From assembly GCF_030818895.1 (NCBI RefSeq), contig NZ_JAUTBA010000001.1, positions 5,332,001 through 5,396,000 on the forward strand: 64,000 bases of DNA, given 5' to 3'. The notes beneath the pieces are model-generated. The model was not told where the DNA came from, searched no databases, and saw only the letters and a list, made by a program, of their open reading frames with translations. The DNA is from Sphingobacterium zeae. Its GTDB lineage: Bacteria; Bacteroidota; Bacteroidia; Sphingobacteriales; Sphingobacteriaceae. Within the stretch, counting starts at the first letter, position 1, and the number at the start of each line of letters is the position of its first letter. The translations under genes were made by a program, and so were the position numbers. Positions 26,318-34,777 of the stretch are shown one piece after another.

Positions 26318-27283
26318 TTATACCTTTTCCTCAGGATCAAATAATAAGACCATCTTCTGCTCGAACGCGATCTTAGCGATTTCAAATAAACGTTCAAGTT
26401 CTGTGAGGTAAGAAACGTAGTGTTCCATTCCGACTATTTCTCCATCATGAGCTTCCAAATAATCACTTCCAAAACTTAGATAAACATCTGTATTTTTACT
26501 TAGCTGCCCTCTTAGTTGCGGCAGCACTCTTGCAGCCATTTCTTCGAGTTCTTTGCATGATCTATTCAGACTCGGAATATCGAATGATAGAGCCCAGATG
26601 ACCATACGGTAGATTTGTTTTAAGCATGACAAAAAAAGAGTAAAAACCAAATCTGAAACAACATCTCCTTCACAAAGCAGGGCCTTACATTTCTTAAAAA
26701 AATGTTCTGTTATCTCAACCTGATTATTGAATTTAGACGAAAAATTATTTTGAAATTTTTTTAGAGAATCCGCTTCCGGTTCCTCCAAACGATATGGGCT
26801 TCCCGAAAACACCAAAAATTTAGATCGACAGTGCGCAACATTGTAAAAGTATCCATCTTTCATTTCTGCTTCCCATTCATCTCCCGAATGAATATTAAAC
26901 ACAACAGTACGCTGTTTCATACACACAAGCTCAAGAATACCTTTTACGATCGGTTCGTTCCGATCTAAATCATATGCCCAGCCATCAAGTATCAAAATAA
27001 TCTCTACATAGGGCTTAACTTGGTATTTTTCAATAGCAGGGTGTGGTATCAAGAAAATCCGATTTGGCTCCAATACAGCAACTATTAAATCCAATAATGG
27101 TTTTAACGTTGAATACTCGCGATCAAGTTGGAGCAATCCGCCTATCTCACGCATCCAACGTTCAAATTCACCACTTTGCTCTCCGGGATGGAGATAGATA
27201 TGATTTGTGGTGATTCTCTGATTTTGGCTTTTATTAACAGACCCGTGATAAATAGTCCCTACACTTCCATGTATGTCATCCAT
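26318..27283 (-). CDS. Accessory protein, possibly degenerate nucleotidyltransferase-HEPN-like
   Basis: A 321-residue protein I cannot firmly assign. The middle (about 60-160) has strand-helix patterns like the nucleotidyltransferase-type domains seen beside HEPN domains (NRIFLIPHPAIEKYQVKPYVEIILIL), but without a GS...DxD catalytic motif. The C-terminal third (about 205-315) is helical and HEPN-like (LVFTLFLSCLKQIYRMVIWAL, CKELEEMAARVLPQL), but lacks the R-x4-6-H RNase motif. It starts at ATG 27281-27283. It is inverted relative to its neighbours and lies exactly between the two copies of the ATPase 3' end, so it is cargo of the event that made the duplication. It is clearly accessory and of unknown function. 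Confidence 0.6.
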   Translation of the reverse strand: MDDIHGSVGTIYHGSVNKSQNQRITTNHIYLHPGEQSGEFERWMREIGGLLQLDREYSTLKPLLDLIVAVLEPNRIFLIPHPAIEKYQVKPYVEIILILDGWAYDLDRNEPIVKGILELVCMKQRTVVFNIHSGDEWEAEMKDGYFYNVAHCRSKFLVFSGSPYRLEEPEADSLKKFQNNFSSKFNNQVEITEHFFKKCKALLCEGDVVSDLVFTLFLSCLKQIYRMVIWALSFDIPSLNRSCKELEEMAARVLPQLRGQLSKNTDVYLSFGSDYLEAHDGEIVGMEHYVSYLTELERLFEIAKIAFEQKMVLLFDPEEKV

Positions 27284-27433
27284 AATTTTAAAAATTTATA
27301 TTGGTTTATAATTTTCTCTCCTTCGTAATATCACTAAGCAGGCTTGTGCCATGAAGCAAGATGCTAACTATTATTTTATATTTCAAAACAAAAATAAGGA
27401 TAATCTATACAATTGTAAAATTTTTAAATAAAA

Positions 27434-27553
27434 TTCCGCAAGAACAATAAACACGGTGGACTGGCTAAAGATGATAAAGTATTCGGTCAGTTACTGGACT
27501 TCAATGAAAATTTGGAAGGTATTATTCAGGCAATTCGGGAGTATAAGAACTAA
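27434..27553 (+). repeat. Copy B: displaced 3' end of the giant ATPase gene
   Basis: Encodes the same 39 C-terminal residues plus stop as 25945-26064, with 12 synonymous and no amino-acid-changing differences. It has no start codon or reading frame upstream (an AT-rich stretch precedes it), so it is a gene remnant. A hairpin (CATTGACT with AGTCAATG, 27576-27598) follows it. Confidence 0.95.
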
Positions 27554-27643
27554 AACCACATACCCGATCACTCTCCATTGACTTGAATAGAGTCAATGAG
27601 AGAATTTGAACAGCAGAATATCATAAGGTAATTGACCTGTAAA

Positions 27644-27674
27644 TTGTTAGCATGTTTTAAAACTAGTATCTTTG
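27644..27674 (+). promoter_or_regulatory. Candidate promoter of the toxin-antitoxin pair
   Basis: TTG at 27644-27646, a 20-bp spacer, then a perfect TAnnTTTG element TATCTTTG at 27667-27674. The transcript would have a leader of about 110 nt before the antitoxin gene. Confidence 0.45.
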
Positions 27675-27792
27675 TAAGAATTTAACTCGCTGTAATTTTT
27701 TAATAAGTAGATCACGCTAGTTGAATAGCAGATTTATGCAAAGGATCTTTGGATAAATATTTAGCAGAAGAACGAACTTAAAGGATTTAATC

Positions 27793-27999
27793 ATGGAAGC
27801 AATACTTTTACATCCGCAAAACAAAGAGCAACTTGAAGCAATCAAGGCAATTGCCAAAGCATTGAAAATGAAATTTGAGACTACCACTGTAGAAGGCAGT
27901 ACCTATAATCCAGATTTTGTAAAAAAGATACAAAATGGCCGAGCTGATGTTAAGAACGGCAAAGGGACTAAAATCGGCATTGATGATCTATGGAAATAA
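27793..27999 (+). CDS. Antitoxin-like protein (DUF2683 type)
   Basis: A 68-residue protein starting MEAILLHPQNKEQLEAIKAIAKALKMKFE, a pattern seen in DUF2683 proteins that pair with YoeB/RelE-type toxins in Bacteroidota. The N-terminal half would be the dimerising part and the C-terminal half (NPDFVKKIQNGRADVKNGKG) the toxin-neutralising tail. It overlaps the toxin gene by 10 bp, a usual arrangement for coupled toxin-antitoxin translation. Confidence 0.75.
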   Translation: MEAILLHPQNKEQLEAIKAIAKALKMKFETTTVEGSTYNPDFVKKIQNGRADVKNGKGTKIGIDDLWK

Positions 28000-28262
28000 T
28001 TTATACTCCGCAAGCGGTAGAAGATTTAAAATTCTGGAAAAAATCAGGTAACAAAATAATCCAGAAGAAGATTCAAACTCTTATTCTTTCTATATTAGAA
28101 ACACCATTTGAGGGTATAGGCAGACCAGAAGCGTTGAAATATGAATTATCCGGCTCGTGGTCACGAAGAATTGATCAGGAGCACAGACTTATCTATGAAG
28201 TATACGGAGAAAATGGAGAAACAATACTCGAAATACAGTCTCTTAAAGGCCATTATCTGTAG
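27990..28262 (+). CDS. yoeB: Txe/YoeB family toxin
   Basis: A 90-residue RelE-superfamily mRNA interferase acting at the ribosome. It matches the family throughout: YTPQAVEDLKFWKKSGNKIIQKKIQTL, the conserved GIGRPEALKYELSGSWSRRID and the C-terminal HRLIYEVY...SLKGHYL, where the last His-Tyr pair is characteristic. The reading frame is intact. The neighbouring antitoxin overlaps its start. It lies in the accessory patch behind the giant ATPase. Confidence 0.88.
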   Translation: MEIIYTPQAVEDLKFWKKSGNKIIQKKIQTLILSILETPFEGIGRPEALKYELSGSWSRRIDQEHRLIYEVYGENGETILEIQSLKGHYL

Positions 28263-28287
28263 ATAATAAACTCAGCGAAAATACTGG

Positions 28288-28645
28288 ATGGAAGCAAAAC
28301 TTATTAAAACTGAAGAAGATTATGCACAGGCTTTAGACCGCCTTGAAGTAATATTTGATGCTAAAATAGGTTCAAAAGAAGGAGATTAATTGGAAGTTTT
28401 GGGGCTTCTCATCGATAAATATGAGACCGAACATTTTCCTATTAATCTCCCTGATCCTGTTGAGGCCATCAAATTCAGAATGGAGCAGCTAAATTTTTAC
28501 GCAGAATGATCTTGCTGATGTTCTTGGTCAAAAAAGCCGTGCAAGTGAAATATTAAATCGAAAGCGGAAACTCTCTCTTGAGATCATTAGAAAACTTCAC
28601 GAAAAACTCAATATCCCTACAGATGTACTTATACAAGCATATTAG
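28288..28645 (+). pseudogene. HigA-type antitoxin (XRE, COG5499-like), broken twice
   Basis: Starting at ATG 28288 the frame reads an antitoxin N-terminus (MEAKLIKTEEDYAQALDRLE) up to a TAA at 28387, where a GAA or similar codon is expected. Reading resumes in the same frame (LEVLGLLIDKYETEHFPINLP) to an extra T in a run of five near 28492. After that the next frame encodes the expected helix-turn-helix (NDLADVLGQKSRASEILNRKRKLSLEIIRKLHEKLNIP) to a TAG at 28643-28645. One nonsense change and one frameshift make it non-functional. No HigB toxin gene is beside it. Confidence 0.8.
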
Positions 28646-28654
28646 TAATTAATA

Positions 28655-28750
28655 CTAGACTATAAGCTTTTCAATCTTTTGAGCTGATTTTTTGTTCTCT
28701 TCTCCGCTAAAGCTCTCTTCAAGATATTCTATTGTCTTTCTCCAGCTCGT
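28655..28750 (-). pseudogene. Short unassigned gene remnant
   Basis: An open stretch of 31 codons ending at TAG 28655-28657 with a strongly coding-like, charged composition (WRKTIEYLEESFSGEEN, KKSAQKIEKLIV), cut off upstream by an in-frame TAA. It looks like the C-terminal end of a decayed gene in the accessory patch. I cannot name the family. Confidence 0.3.
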
Positions 28751-28870
28751 TTAACATATTTGGAGTATATAGATATTACAACTACTTTTCGTAGATCTTT
28801 CGAGCTGAAAAGTGGAATAAAGTCTTTTTGTCAAACGGATTGAATCTGCATTTCCGAGCAGTGGAAGCGA

Positions 28871-30577
28871 TTATCCCGCTTTCACTGCCCCCGAAGAAAC
28901 GGTAAATATCCCATAATCGTCAATAAGCATCCGCTCCTTGTGCACTCCATTGTAAGCCATAATCCGATCCAATTCTTTCTGGGACCGTCGGCGCATGACC
29001 CAGTCTTTCTTCTGATGACTGTTCAGCACATAAGCGATCATTTTCAATTGTGGATGCCATGGCTGTCCGGTATAGACCAGATGGCTATTTTCCTCACAAA
29101 TGGAAGTCGCGCCATGTACAGCCCTGCTCGCCATTTCATTGTTGCCAAACAACTCGAAAATACCGGAGATCACCACAATATTAGGGACAAAATCCAGTTT
29201 TGCGTAAGTCTCCGGATCAAAACAGTCATAATTACTGAAACGTATTCCTTCTAGCCCTTTCTTCTTGATGATTTTCTCCCCCACTGCGATATTTGACAAC
29301 ATAAACTCATTGATCACGATCTCCACTTCTGGGTATCTTTCTTTGATATCAAACAAATAATTTCCGGTACCGCCAGCAATATCCAGAATTTTTACAGGTC
29401 GGCCTGTAGACTTGACCTGCTCAATATTCTCTTCTAATAGACGTAATAGATGCTGTTTGCGTATACGGATTCCTTTCCATCCAATCGCCTCCAAGTATCC
29501 TTTATCGATAATTTTACCTAGTCCCAACCTACCCTTTGGCTCGTTGCGATAGACGTAATCCAACGAAATTCCCGAATCAAAACCAAACTGAAGCCCTAAG
29601 TTCATCCCATGACTCAACGATCCGATCTTCCCTAAAGTCCATTTCTGGAAAGCATAGTTTAGCTTCTCAGCCGCTGGCATAACTTTATGGTACAATTTCT
29701 CATATTCCTTTACCGAAAACTCGTCAGGCTCAAGCCCCTGTTCAGGCTTTTGCCTTGCGTAGGCTTTCGTTATAAAATCTTTTAAATAGGTATAAACTTT
29801 CTGTCTGTTGGATTCAAACAGGATACCATGATAAAAATTGCGCAGGGTAATAAATGTTTTCAGCTTCGAAGCGATGGACACGAAGAATTGCTTTTGCACT
29901 GAGTTTTTGACCACATAGTCCTTTTCAGCAGATAGCACAATCACAGGAATATCGATTGCGGCTGCATCGTCTACGATACGCTCACCGGCTTTCAACAGGT
30001 CAACCAATAAAGCGCCGTTAATGGATTTTGAGATTAAGGGATCAGAATCATAAGCCTGTTGTTGCTCAATGTCATGAGTCAGTACTTTCGCCTTTACATA
30101 GCTTTGGATAACGAGATCCTTTTTCAGCTTGGTTCCAAGTGCAATCATCTGGTTGGCTAATGGTACATACAGTTTAATCTCAAAGGCAGGGGCTAATAAA
30201 GCCATACCTGAGATTGGAGGGGCAAAATCATGTACCCAAGCACTTGCAATAACCCCGGCAATACTGTTGGCGATGACAAAGACGTCCTCGGTGTCAACTG
30301 CATATTCGGCACGCATATAGGCGACAAAACAATCCAGATCGCGCACATTATCCATGAATACTGACGATACGGGCACTTTAGTATGGCCATGGCCCCGCAA
30401 ATCATATGCAAAGATGGAATAATCGGCAAACTGTGGATCGCTAGCCATCTCCTGCAGGCGTTCTGAATGTTCATGCCCGCGGTGCAATACAACCAAAGCT
30501 TTTTGCCCCTCTTGATAATTCCACACACGATATAGCAGTTCACCCTGATCGAAACTCTTAAAATAACCTGATTTCAT
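28871..30577 (-). CDS. ynbC: Alpha/beta hydrolase-methyltransferase fusion (YnbC-like)
   Basis: A 568-residue two-domain protein. The N-terminal lysophospholipase-like alpha/beta hydrolase (about 1-285) has the nucleophile S105 in an altered elbow (ANSIAG instead of GxSxG), an acidic residue in LSAEKDYVV and a histidine in FYHGILFES. The C-terminal part (about 370-545) is a class I SAM methyltransferase with motif I ILDIAGGTGNYL. The same fusion and the neighbouring gene types match E. coli YnbC of the ynbABCD cluster, whose substrate is unknown. It is the last gene of the operon, after a 107-bp gap. Confidence 0.75.
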   Translation of the reverse strand: MKSGYFKSFDQGELLYRVWNYQEGQKALVVLHRGHEHSERLQEMASDPQFADYSIFAYDLRGHGHTKVPVSSVFMDNVRDLDCFVAYMRAEYAVDTEDVFVIANSIAGVIASAWVHDFAPPISGMALLAPAFEIKLYVPLANQMIALGTKLKKDLVIQSYVKAKVLTHDIEQQQAYDSDPLISKSINGALLVDLLKAGERIVDDAAAIDIPVIVLSAEKDYVVKNSVQKQFFVSIASKLKTFITLRNFYHGILFESNRQKVYTYLKDFITKAYARQKPEQGLEPDEFSVKEYEKLYHKVMPAAEKLNYAFQKWTLGKIGSLSHGMNLGLQFGFDSGISLDYVYRNEPKGRLGLGKIIDKGYLEAIGWKGIRIRKQHLLRLLEENIEQVKSTGRPVKILDIAGGTGNYLFDIKERYPEVEIVINEFMLSNIAVGEKIIKKKGLEGIRFSNYDCFDPETYAKLDFVPNIVVISGIFELFGNNEMASRAVHGATSICEENSHLVYTGQPWHPQLKMIAYVLNSHQKKDWVMRRRSQKELDRIMAYNGVHKERMLIDDYGIFTVSSGAVKAG

Positions 30578-30684
30578 CTTTTTATAATTTATCCCATCTA
30601 TACAATGGCGTATGTAAGTATATAATTTCCGTATCTATTTAACTGTTGCAACTAAAAACAAAGATCAAGCCACCAATTTTTTGA

Positions 30685-32010
30685 TCAGGATCGAACAGCG
30701 ACTATAATTTTCATCAACAGGATCGCATGACCTCGCAGTACCATATGCCTATTGATCGACTTCACGTGATCTATAGCATTATTTAAGTCTAAAGATAAAA
30801 ACTCACGCGTCATCAGAATAGCAAAAATCATACTTCTACTATATCCCATGGTACAATGAATGACCATATTCTCATGCTCATCCAAGTTCCGGTAAGCAGA
30901 TAGCATAGCGTCTATGATCTCATGGGCATAATCCACATCGACCTCCGCAATATCCAGTAAAGGAAGAGAATAATATTTTCGCATGGCACCTAAGAGCCTT
31001 ACCTCCTCCAGTTCCGCTGCGAGGTCAAAAACAACCAGATCGCGACTTAGTCCCAAGGCAACAAGCTCCGAATCACTTAATCTTGGTCCCACATAACAGC
31101 GCGGAAGTAACTCCATCAGCAGCGGATGATTTCTCTTTCTAAAAAAACGCCACATCATCCAGTAAGCAAATTGGTAAGGAGCATAAAATACTTTCTTTAT
31201 CAGCGGTATTCGACCCTGATGATCCTTTAAAAACCCCGTATTATTGCGCAGGTAACTGTAACCTACCGCAAAGCAGACAAAAGCTATCCAAGCAAGAACA
31301 ATCAAGGGAAAAACATATGCCTCGCAGAGGAGTGAGAGTAAGGTGAATATCCAGCCGATGAGGTAATAAGTATTCGCTATAGTCATCCTTTGTGCAGATT
31401 GTGCAGTGGCATTCGGGAAGAGGAGAAAAGTCAACTGAATCAGTATAAAAGCTGTCAATAGGTCGATCACGTGGTGCTGATATACCGTCAATGTTCCTAA
31501 GCCCATCATCAGTATCCAGAAGCCCAAGATTATTTTCTTCCATCCGTTGAACCTCCAGCGCAGCACCGACCAAAAAAGACAGGCATAAGCGACATGAAGG
31601 GAGGGCGTCTGATTGAAAGGCGAATCATATTCCGTTAAGAAGGAAAAGAAAATGGTGAACAAAGGATTTTCAACCTGCGGTCGGTCAAAAGAAAACCGCA
31701 GCGGAACAAGAAGAAAACATAGGGCCGCAATCAGGGTGATAAACGTAAATCGCTTTGCATAGCACAGAAGTTCCTTCTTTTCCCCACAGTAAAAAGGCAC
31801 TATACAAAAAAACAGTCCACTGCTCATATAAGGCAAGATCATCCATGGAATGAACGGAATATGCTGTTCAAAGTCGAATATAAAGGAAGGTACCGCAGCT
31901 AAATTGGATGCGTAGGCAGCTGTAAAGGGATAGGTAAGTTGAAAAAGTAGCAGGCAATAGATGGCAACGAGGAGCTGCCTCCCTATTTTATTTAATCGTT
32001 TTTCATCCAT
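30685..32010 (-). CDS. ynbD: PAP2-type phosphatase fused to dual-specificity phosphatase (YnbD-like)
   Basis: A 441-residue inner-membrane protein. The N-terminal half has about six membrane segments with the PAP2 lipid phosphatase residues PSLH (136-139) and H180...D183 (YQHHVID). The C-terminal domain (about 305-441) is a tyrosine/dual-specificity phosphatase with HCTMGYSR, nucleophile C386 and R392. The architecture matches E. coli YnbD. A dephosphorylation step for a phosphorylated lipid head group, such as a phosphatidylglycerophosphate-type intermediate, is an inference. Its start overlaps the SDR gene by 19 bp. Confidence 0.78.
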   Translation of the reverse strand: MDEKRLNKIGRQLLVAIYCLLLFQLTYPFTAAYASNLAAVPSFIFDFEQHIPFIPWMILPYMSSGLFFCIVPFYCGEKKELLCYAKRFTFITLIAALCFLLVPLRFSFDRPQVENPLFTIFFSFLTEYDSPFNQTPSLHVAYACLFWSVLRWRFNGWKKIILGFWILMMGLGTLTVYQHHVIDLLTAFILIQLTFLLFPNATAQSAQRMTIANTYYLIGWIFTLLSLLCEAYVFPLIVLAWIAFVCFAVGYSYLRNNTGFLKDHQGRIPLIKKVFYAPYQFAYWMMWRFFRKRNHPLLMELLPRCYVGPRLSDSELVALGLSRDLVVFDLAAELEEVRLLGAMRKYYSLPLLDIAEVDVDYAHEIIDAMLSAYRNLDEHENMVIHCTMGYSRSMIFAILMTREFLSLDLNNAIDHVKSINRHMVLRGHAILLMKIIVAVRS

Positions 32011-32747
32011 TTGGCTTTCCTAAACATGATTTTACTTAATAATACATGGGGGATAAGGCCTAAAAATCCCATCAGCCATTTCATACGCTTCGGAAAAATC
32101 ACGATTTCTTTCTTTTGCTGTATCGCTTTTAAGATGCGCTGCGTGGCATTATCTACACTGATCAAAAAGGGCTTTTTGGAGAGATCCTGCTGGTTAAGCT
32201 GACGGAGCTTGGCTGTATCCACATACCCTGGTGCGATGACTGTCACTGCAATCCCAAGCGGAAGCAATGCCCTCCGATAAGCATCCGCCACTTGAATTGC
32301 GGCTCGTTTTGTTTTGCTGTACAAACTGGAATTCGGAAAATCTAAAGTTCCCGAGACGGATGCTATTGTTGCAATTTGTCCCTTTGATTGTCTACACATG
32401 ACTTCGCGGGCGACTTCAAAACAATTCAGGGTACCCAACATATTGACTCGGAGCATAGCACTTGCCTCCTCATAGCTGATGCGCTGTGCTACATCATCAG
32501 CATAGCTTCCCGTACAATTGATAAAAAGATCCAATGTTTCATGGTGACAGAAAGAATCAACGGCAGCAGCCAAAGCATCCCGATCACATACATCCACTTT
32601 AAACTTGACCAGCGCATCATATGCTGGCTGATTAGTCAGCCTTGAAAGGTCCCGGCCACATACGGCAACTTCCGCCTCTTGCTGGAGGTAGCTTTTTGCC
32701 AATGCTAGACCTATTCCACTTGTTCCTCCCGCGATAAATACCTTCAT
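31992..32747 (-). CDS. Short-chain dehydrogenase/reductase
   Basis: A 251-residue NAD(P)-dependent oxidoreductase. The cofactor motif is GGTSGIG near the N-terminus, followed by NCTGS (NNAG position), a catalytic serine region SVSGTLDF and the active-site Y-x3-K as YSKTK. A hydrophobic C-terminal segment (KWLMGFLGLIPHVLLSKIMF) suggests membrane association, as in SDRs that act on lipids. It is inside the ynb-like operon, between the patatin and the PAP2/phosphatase genes, so a lipid substrate is likely. E. coli ynbABCD has no SDR. Confidence 0.82.
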   Translation of the reverse strand: MKVFIAGGTSGIGLALAKSYLQQEAEVAVCGRDLSRLTNQPAYDALVKFKVDVCDRDALAAAVDSFCHHETLDLFINCTGSYADDVAQRISYEEASAMLRVNMLGTLNCFEVAREVMCRQSKGQIATIASVSGTLDFPNSSLYSKTKRAAIQVADAYRRALLPLGIAVTVIAPGYVDTAKLRQLNQQDLSKKPFLISVDNATQRILKAIQQKKEIVIFPKRMKWLMGFLGLIPHVLLSKIMFRKAKWMKND

Positions 32748-32829
32748 ATTAAAAGAATGATCAAATCATATACAATTTCAATCTCTTCCGAACCTCTCCC
32801 GAATTCCACGTATTCCAATCCATCGTGTC

Positions 32830-33861
32830 TCAGCGCAGCTGCAGTTTCATCGTCTTGCTATATCCATAATTCCACTGAGCTTCCATAGCAGCCGCAAATT
32901 CATCCAGACTGGTCGGCAGTGACAATGTTATTTCAAATCTACGCCAATCTATACCTTTTCTGCAATAGTTTCCTACCAGTTGTTGCGCAGCATCCCTTGT
33001 ATCAATCCATCGGATATCCCGAAATTGCTGATCAATATCTCGCAGGCGTTGATTTCCACTGAAGCCTAATACAGCTCTGACCAATCCTTCTTCCTGCAAT
33101 TTGTATAGCTGCTTCCGTTCACCGATCACTTCTGTGGCCAAAGACTGCGCTAGCTCCACAGGCACCAGATCAATGGCTCCGCCGGCATAATATTCCCCAT
33201 TCCGCTCTATTGGCTCAATATAAAACATATCGGACATCGAAATACGAACAGCCTCTAACAATGTTACCGATGAATTGATCACTGTCGTTGGAGCAACAGC
33301 ACTTTGTGCATAATTTTCACCTTGAAGTTGAATACCATCCAGATTTACGTTCGACAGGGCAGTTGCATTCCCCATCAGGACTTTCTGATAGAGCTTACGT
33401 TCGCCACGTCTCTCCCCAACTTCCGAACGGTCAAAAAGCATTCTCGAACCAATAATAATTGAGGGTATTTCCTGTGAAAACGGGCGGTTCAAAGTCGGTA
33501 ATAAAGGGGAAAGATCATGTTCCATCTTGACCAGATAACGATCAAAGACATCTTCCAAATAAGGAGCAGATCGTTTATCCCATTGCTTTTTTAACACATA
33601 TAAACCAAGTTTGCCCAGATGGCGCTGCTCTGTAAGCCGATGTCCACAGAAGAAGCGGTAAAACTCTTCGGACTGTAGATAGGATTTCCGTTCTGCATCC
33701 CTTGCAAAAGCCTGAATAATCGCAGCAGCCAATGATCCACCGCAGGTAGCTATCAGTAAGTCCGGCTTTAATCCTAGTTCGTCCAACGCCGCATACATTC
33801 CCAGGTACAAGCCAAAACGAGTACCACCACCTGAAAATAAAACTGCCCGTTGATAATTCAT
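32830..33861 (-). CDS. Patatin-like protein with altered catalytic dyad
   Basis: A 343-residue protein of the patatin-like phospholipase family. The oxyanion loop is GGGTRFG (residues 11-17) and the nucleophile S43 lies in CGGSLA, where the last Gly of GxSxG is Ala. The position of the usual DGG/DGA aspartate reads AGG (227-229, before AIDLVP), so the catalytic Asp seems to be missing. It may be inactive or use another acid. It lies within the ynb-like lipid operon, 70 bp after the CdsA-like gene. Confidence 0.75.
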   Translation of the reverse strand: MNYQRAVLFSGGGTRFGLYLGMYAALDELGLKPDLLIATCGGSLAAAIIQAFARDAERKSYLQSEEFYRFFCGHRLTEQRHLGKLGLYVLKKQWDKRSAPYLEDVFDRYLVKMEHDLSPLLPTLNRPFSQEIPSIIIGSRMLFDRSEVGERRGERKLYQKVLMGNATALSNVNLDGIQLQGENYAQSAVAPTTVINSSVTLLEAVRISMSDMFYIEPIERNGEYYAGGAIDLVPVELAQSLATEVIGERKQLYKLQEEGLVRAVLGFSGNQRLRDIDQQFRDIRWIDTRDAAQQLVGNYCRKGIDWRRFEITLSLPTSLDEFAAAMEAQWNYGYSKTMKLQLR

Positions 33862-33931
33862 TTTGCGATATATTAGATGTATGTGTATCCTTTTACAAAG
33901 TCAAGACCTAATTCCAATTTTTTAGTCACCA

Positions 33932-34777
33932 TTACAAATTCGTCATTTCTATCAAACAAATTAAACCATAGAAAACAGGCGCATTAAAAAGCAGGCTATC
34001 TATCCGATCCAACAGTCCACCATGTCCGGGGATTAATGCCCCCGTATCTTTGACTCCAGTCCTACGTTTCAAAAAGGAGAAAAGCACATCACCGCAAAAA
34101 CCTAAAACACCGAAGAGTAAACCCAACAAAGAAAAGCCAATAAAATCTCCAAATGGAAACAACAAATAGCCCAAGATATTACTCAAAATTATCGTCAGTC
34201 CGATACCACCGAGACATCCGGCAACCGTTTTATTTGGGCTGATGCGCGGAACGATCTTTCGTTTACCAAAGAATTTGCCCATGAGGTATTGGAATACATC
34301 ATTCAGTTCCGTTAAAACGATGATAAAGGCCACCAGCCGCAATCCCATCCATTCATTCTGATGAATTTCTACTGCCCGGATAAAAGCCAGGTGGCTGAAT
34401 GCAAGTAAGCAAGCAGCCGCTCCAATTGTCATTCCGATAGCAGCACCCATCGCTGTTTTCTGTCCCAACCGGAAAAACAGCCCGATCCCGATGCACAATA
34501 GTGTCGCCCACAATAGGTAGCCACTGTATGAACAGTACAATAACAGGATCAGCTGCAATAGGCCTGTCACAACCGCAAAGACCAATACAAGATTAAAATG
34601 TGGCACAAACATCTTCATAAATTCGCGCATGCCCTGAAATGTCAGCCAGGAAACAAACAGCAAAGATGTTGTTTGGGAAACGAAAGCTATCGCCAATACA
34701 AGCACGATATAGCCCCAGCTTCTTACGCGGACAGGTACATCAGCAAACTTGTCCTTCGGATTGGATAACTCACTCAT
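33932..34777 (-). CDS. ynbB: CDP-diglyceride synthase (CdsA-like, YnbB-like)
   Basis: A 281-residue polytopic membrane protein with about eight hydrophobic segments. Near the C-terminus is the complete CdsA signature (SFLKRRTGVKDTGALIPGHG, then GLLDRID), with the KD and the GHGG...DR...D residues needed for activation of phosphatidate by CTP. It overlaps the upstream CDP-alcohol transferase gene by 8 bp, so the enzyme that makes CDP-lipid and the enzyme that uses it are coupled. The genome should have another, housekeeping cdsA. The pairing matches E. coli YnbA-YnbB. Confidence 0.82.
   Translation of the reverse strand: MSELSNPKDKFADVPVRVRSWGYIVLVLAIAFVSQTTSLLFVSWLTFQGMREFMKMFVPHFNLVLVFAVVTGLLQLILLLYCSYSGYLLWATLLCIGIGLFFRLGQKTAMGAAIGMTIGAAACLLAFSHLAFIRAVEIHQNEWMGLRLVAFIIVLTELNDVFQYLMGKFFGKRKIVPRISPNKTVAGCLGGIGLTIILSNILGYLLFPFGDFIGFSLLGLLFGVLGFCGDVLFSFLKRRTGVKDTGALIPGHGGLLDRIDSLLFNAPVFYGLICLIEMTNL

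Noticed and set aside
27434..27553. Copy B of the ATPase tail as a small gene
   Set aside because: There is no start codon or ribosome binding site in frame; it is a remnant despite its conserved codons.
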